Assembly: GCA_040905505.1 (NCBI GenBank)
Contig: JBBDRL010000089.1
Coordinates: forward strand, 28,607-92,606
Direction of reading: 5' to 3'
DNA length: 64,000 bases
From: WHSP01 sp040905505
Lineage (GTDB): Bacteria > Gemmatimonadota > Gemmatimonadetes > Longimicrobiales > Longimicrobiaceae
Of the stretch, positions 61,859 through 64,000 are shown in pieces. The position numbers and the translations under genes were made by a program. The notes under the pieces are model-generated. The model was given only the letters and a program-made list of their open reading frames with translations. It did no database searches and was not told the DNA's origin. How positions within the stretch are numbered: the first letter of the stretch is position 1; each line of letters starts with the position of its first letter.

Positions 61859-63157
61859 ATGACGAAACCCTATCGCTTTCTCGCGCTCCTGCTACTTCTG
61901 GCGTTTGCCAGCTCGTTGGCGACCGCCGCCTGGAACGTCGGCGTCCAGCGGCGGTCCGCCGAGACGCCTGGGCTCCTGCCGGCCGCCATGGCCAACCCGG
62001 TAGAGGTGACCACGGAACACACGCTCCAGGCGGGTGAGACGCTGTCGGAGCTCCTGAGCCGGGCCGAGCTCGCGCAGACCGCCGCGCAGGCGCTACTCGC
62101 TGAGCTCGAGGTGCACCACGATCCGCGGCGTATGCGGCCGGGCTCCGTGATCGCCCTTCGCCGCTCGCTCGACGATGGCGAGATCCGCAGAATGGATCTC
62201 CGGCTCGACGCCGACCGCACGTTGAGCATGCTGCGGGATGGCGGGACGTGGAAGGGTGACATCGAGGAAGTGCCCGTCCGGCCCGACACGGTGGTCCTCA
62301 CCGGTGTCGTCGAGAGTTCACTCTACCAGGCCCTCGTCGACGGCGACGGGGCCGGTGTGCCGTCGGACGAGCGGGAGCGCGTCGCGGATATTCTGGCCGA
62401 CAGGATCTTTGCCTGGAAAGTCGACTTCTCCCGGGACCTGCGGGTCGGCGACCAGTTTCGTATCCTCTACATCCGCCAGGTCAGGCCGGACGGGACAGCC
62501 CGGGAGGGCCGCGTTGCGAGCGTTCAGTTCACCATCGCAAAACGGGATTACGAGGCGTACGCCTTCGCCGCCGGCGACGATTTTGAGGATTACTTCGATC
62601 GCTCCGGTGCGTCGCTCCGGAGTGCTTTCCTCCGTGCGCCGCTGCGATACAGGCGCATCAGCTCGGCTTTCTCACGCAGTCGCTTTCATCCCATTCTGAA
62701 GGTCAATCGGCCGCATAATGGCATCGACTACTCGGCCGTCTCCGGCACACCCGTTCAGGCGGTCGGCGATGGCGTGGTGAGGCGCGCCAACCGCAGCAGT
62801 GACCTGGGTAACGTGGTGGAGATCAACCACGTGCGCGGTTACGCCAGCCGCTACGCGCATCTGCGGGGGTTCGCCGATGGCATCCGACCCGGCGTCCGCG
62901 TCAAGCAGGGAGACGTGATCGGCTATGTGGGGGACACCGGGCTCGCGACTGCGCCGCATCTCCATTACGAGTTTCATTCGGGCGGGCGGGCGATCAATCC
63001 CAGCTCCGTCGCCGATATCGCCGGCGAACCCGTTCCCGAGCTCTACCGAGCGGAGTTCCAGGACGCGATGCGGATTCAGATCGCTCTGCTGGATCTGCTC
63101 AGCCCGCGGATCCTGCTGGCCGACGGCGTATCCCATCCGCCATCACGCAGTGACTGA
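61859..63157 (+). CDS. M23-family murein endopeptidase with N-terminal OapA/LysM-like region
   Basis: 432 residues. Signal or anchor helix (about 6-24), then an N-terminal domain (about 45-235) with HTLQAGETLSELLSRAEL of LysM/OapA style. The C-terminal LytM domain (about 270-385) has the Zn motifs HNGIDYS (HxxxD) and HLHYEF (HxH), so both metal ligand sets are intact and the enzyme is likely active. Cleaves peptide cross-bridges in murein; its place next to ftsZ suggests daughter-cell separation. It overlaps hisA by 8 nt. Confidence 0.9.
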   Translation: MTKPYRFLALLLLLAFASSLATAAWNVGVQRRSAETPGLLPAAMANPVEVTTEHTLQAGETLSELLSRAELAQTAAQALLAELEVHHDPRRMRPGSVIALRRSLDDGEIRRMDLRLDADRTLSMLRDGGTWKGDIEEVPVRPDTVVLTGVVESSLYQALVDGDGAGVPSDERERVADILADRIFAWKVDFSRDLRVGDQFRILYIRQVRPDGTAREGRVASVQFTIAKRDYEAYAFAAGDDFEDYFDRSGASLRSAFLRAPLRYRRISSAFSRSRFHPILKVNRPHNGIDYSAVSGTPVQAVGDGVVRRANRSSDLGNVVEINHVRGYASRYAHLRGFADGIRPGVRVKQGDVIGYVGDTGLATAPHLHYEFHSGGRAINPSSVADIAGEPVPELYRAEFQDAMRIQIALLDLLSPRILLADGVSHPPSRSD

Positions 63158-63905
63158 AACACACGGGCAGACGGTCACGCTCTTCCCTGCGATCGACCTT
63201 CGCCGCGGCCGCTGCGTCCGACTCGAGCAGGGTGCTCCCGACAGGGAAACCGTCTACGAGTCGGACCCGTTCCGCATGGCGGAGACCTTCGTCGGGCAGG
63301 GGGCCGAGTGGATTCACGTCGTGGACCTCGACGCCGCCTTCGACGAGGGGTCGAACCGCGCACTGATCAACGAGCTGGCGCGGGTGACACCTGCGAAAAT
63401 TCAGACGGGCGGTGGCCTGAGAAGCGAAGCCGACCTCGCAGAAGTGCTCGATGGTGATATCGGCCGCGCGGTGATCGGCACGGCCGCCATCGAACGTCCG
63501 GAGCTGGTGGGCACCGCGGTCACCCGGTGGGGGGCCGATCGCATCGCCGTCGGACTCGATGCGCGCGGTCTTCGCCCCGCGGTGCGCGGCTGGCAGGAGG
63601 AGACGGAGGCCGATCTCTTCGAGGTGGCGGCGGCTCTCGTCGCGCAGGGCGCCCGGACCATCCTCTACACGGACATCGCTCGAGACGGCATGTTCACCGG
63701 TCCCAACATCGCCACATCCCTCGAATTGGCGGAGCGAGTCGGAGCCGACGTCGTGATCTCCGGCGGAGTGGGCGGCATGGACGACATCGACGCGGTGCGC
63801 GACGCCGGCCGCAGAAGCCCTCGCATCGTCGGCGTGATCGTCGGCAAGGCGATCTATGAGGGACGCGTCTCCGTAGCCGACGCGCTGCGACGCCTCGGCG
63901 GCTGA
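63150..63905 (+). CDS. hisA: ProFAR isomerase HisA
   Basis: Isomerises ProFAR to PRFAR in histidine synthesis. 251 residues from GTG 63150; the family N-terminus TLFPAIDLRRGRCVRL follows at residue 8. Catalytic Asp in AIDL near residue 14 and Asp in TDIARDG near 135, plus the phosphate loops TGGGLRSEAD and SGGVGGMDD, are present. A (beta-alpha)8 enzyme of usual length. No other his genes are visible before the window ends, so whether it starts a his operon is open. Confidence 0.93.
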   Translation: MTETHGQTVTLFPAIDLRRGRCVRLEQGAPDRETVYESDPFRMAETFVGQGAEWIHVVDLDAAFDEGSNRALINELARVTPAKIQTGGGLRSEADLAEVLDGDIGRAVIGTAAIERPELVGTAVTRWGADRIAVGLDARGLRPAVRGWQEETEADLFEVAAALVAQGARTILYTDIARDGMFTGPNIATSLELAERVGADVVISGGVGGMDDIDAVRDAGRRSPRIVGVIVGKAIYEGRVSVADALRRLGG

Positions 63906-64000
63906 GGGCGGGAAGGTAGAAGCCTCCTGCCCCCATACCCATCCCGCTTATCACCGCTCCCCCGCTCATCCCCCCGGTCATCCACCCCTTCGGTCATCCG
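63906..64000. other. Window end, non-coding
   Basis: 95 bp of C-rich sequence with CATCC and CCCGCTCATC-like repeats after hisA. No gene start or terminator is evident before the window stops. Confidence 0.4.

Overview
The window is high-GC, gene-dense bacterial DNA with many stop/start overlaps (ATGA, GTGA). The mix of a diderm-type dcw cluster making meso-DAP murein, many secretory or lipoprotein signals, NirK plus a CuA-type NO-reductase-like oxidase, and glycine-zipper exported proteins would fit Gemmatimonadota. No rRNA or marker phylogeny is visible, so that is inference. The sequence looks like a metagenome scaffold: one run of exactly 100 Ns is flanked by identical 55-bp ends.

Region 1 (1-8.9 kb): a hexuronate/ketodeoxygluconate operon (uxuA partial, eda, kdgK), a fumarase-superfamily lyase, a membrane protein, an MFS carrier, a DksA/TraR zinc-finger protein, a BON-domain protein, an N-terminally truncated hydrolase and a phosphoribosyltransferase. 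Region 2 (8.9-15.9 kb): a 57-aa lipoprotein, a hybrid histidine kinase, and three response regulators (a receiver with a degenerate HD-GYP-like domain, a receiver with intact HD-GYP, an NtrC-type sigma54 activator). Together they look like a signalling island.

Region 3 (16-42.4 kb) is a nitrogen-oxide respiration and defence region. It holds AniA-like NirK; a heme-copper oxidoreductase operon whose subunit I lacks the active-site Tyr (eNOR-like NO reductase) with a CuA subunit, two tiny membrane subunits, SCO and heme A synthase; heme O synthase; a cytochrome b-ferredoxin-MvhD fusion; an NnrS-like membrane protein; DUF2249, DUF542 and MIP18 proteins; SufS; Rieske and cupin proteins; two short CcoN-like proteins; a radical SAM/SPASM enzyme; a CRP/FNR regulator; and an Rrf2 regulator. 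Five TGTGA-N6-TCACA palindromes lie in its intergenic spaces, and a different palindrome is shared by nirK and the NO-reductase operon. These make a coherent candidate regulon.

Region 4 (42.6-45.3 kb): an exported glycine-zipper protein and a TPR lipoprotein, closed by a strong UUCG hairpin. Region 5 (45.3-64 kb): a dcw cluster in the order mraZ-rsmH-ftsL-ftsI-murE-murF-mraY-murD-ftsW-murG-(repeat element)-murC-ftsQ-ftsA-ftsZ, then an M23 peptidase and hisA. It starts with a sigma70-like promoter and a textbook triple MraZ box. murB and ddl are not in the cluster.
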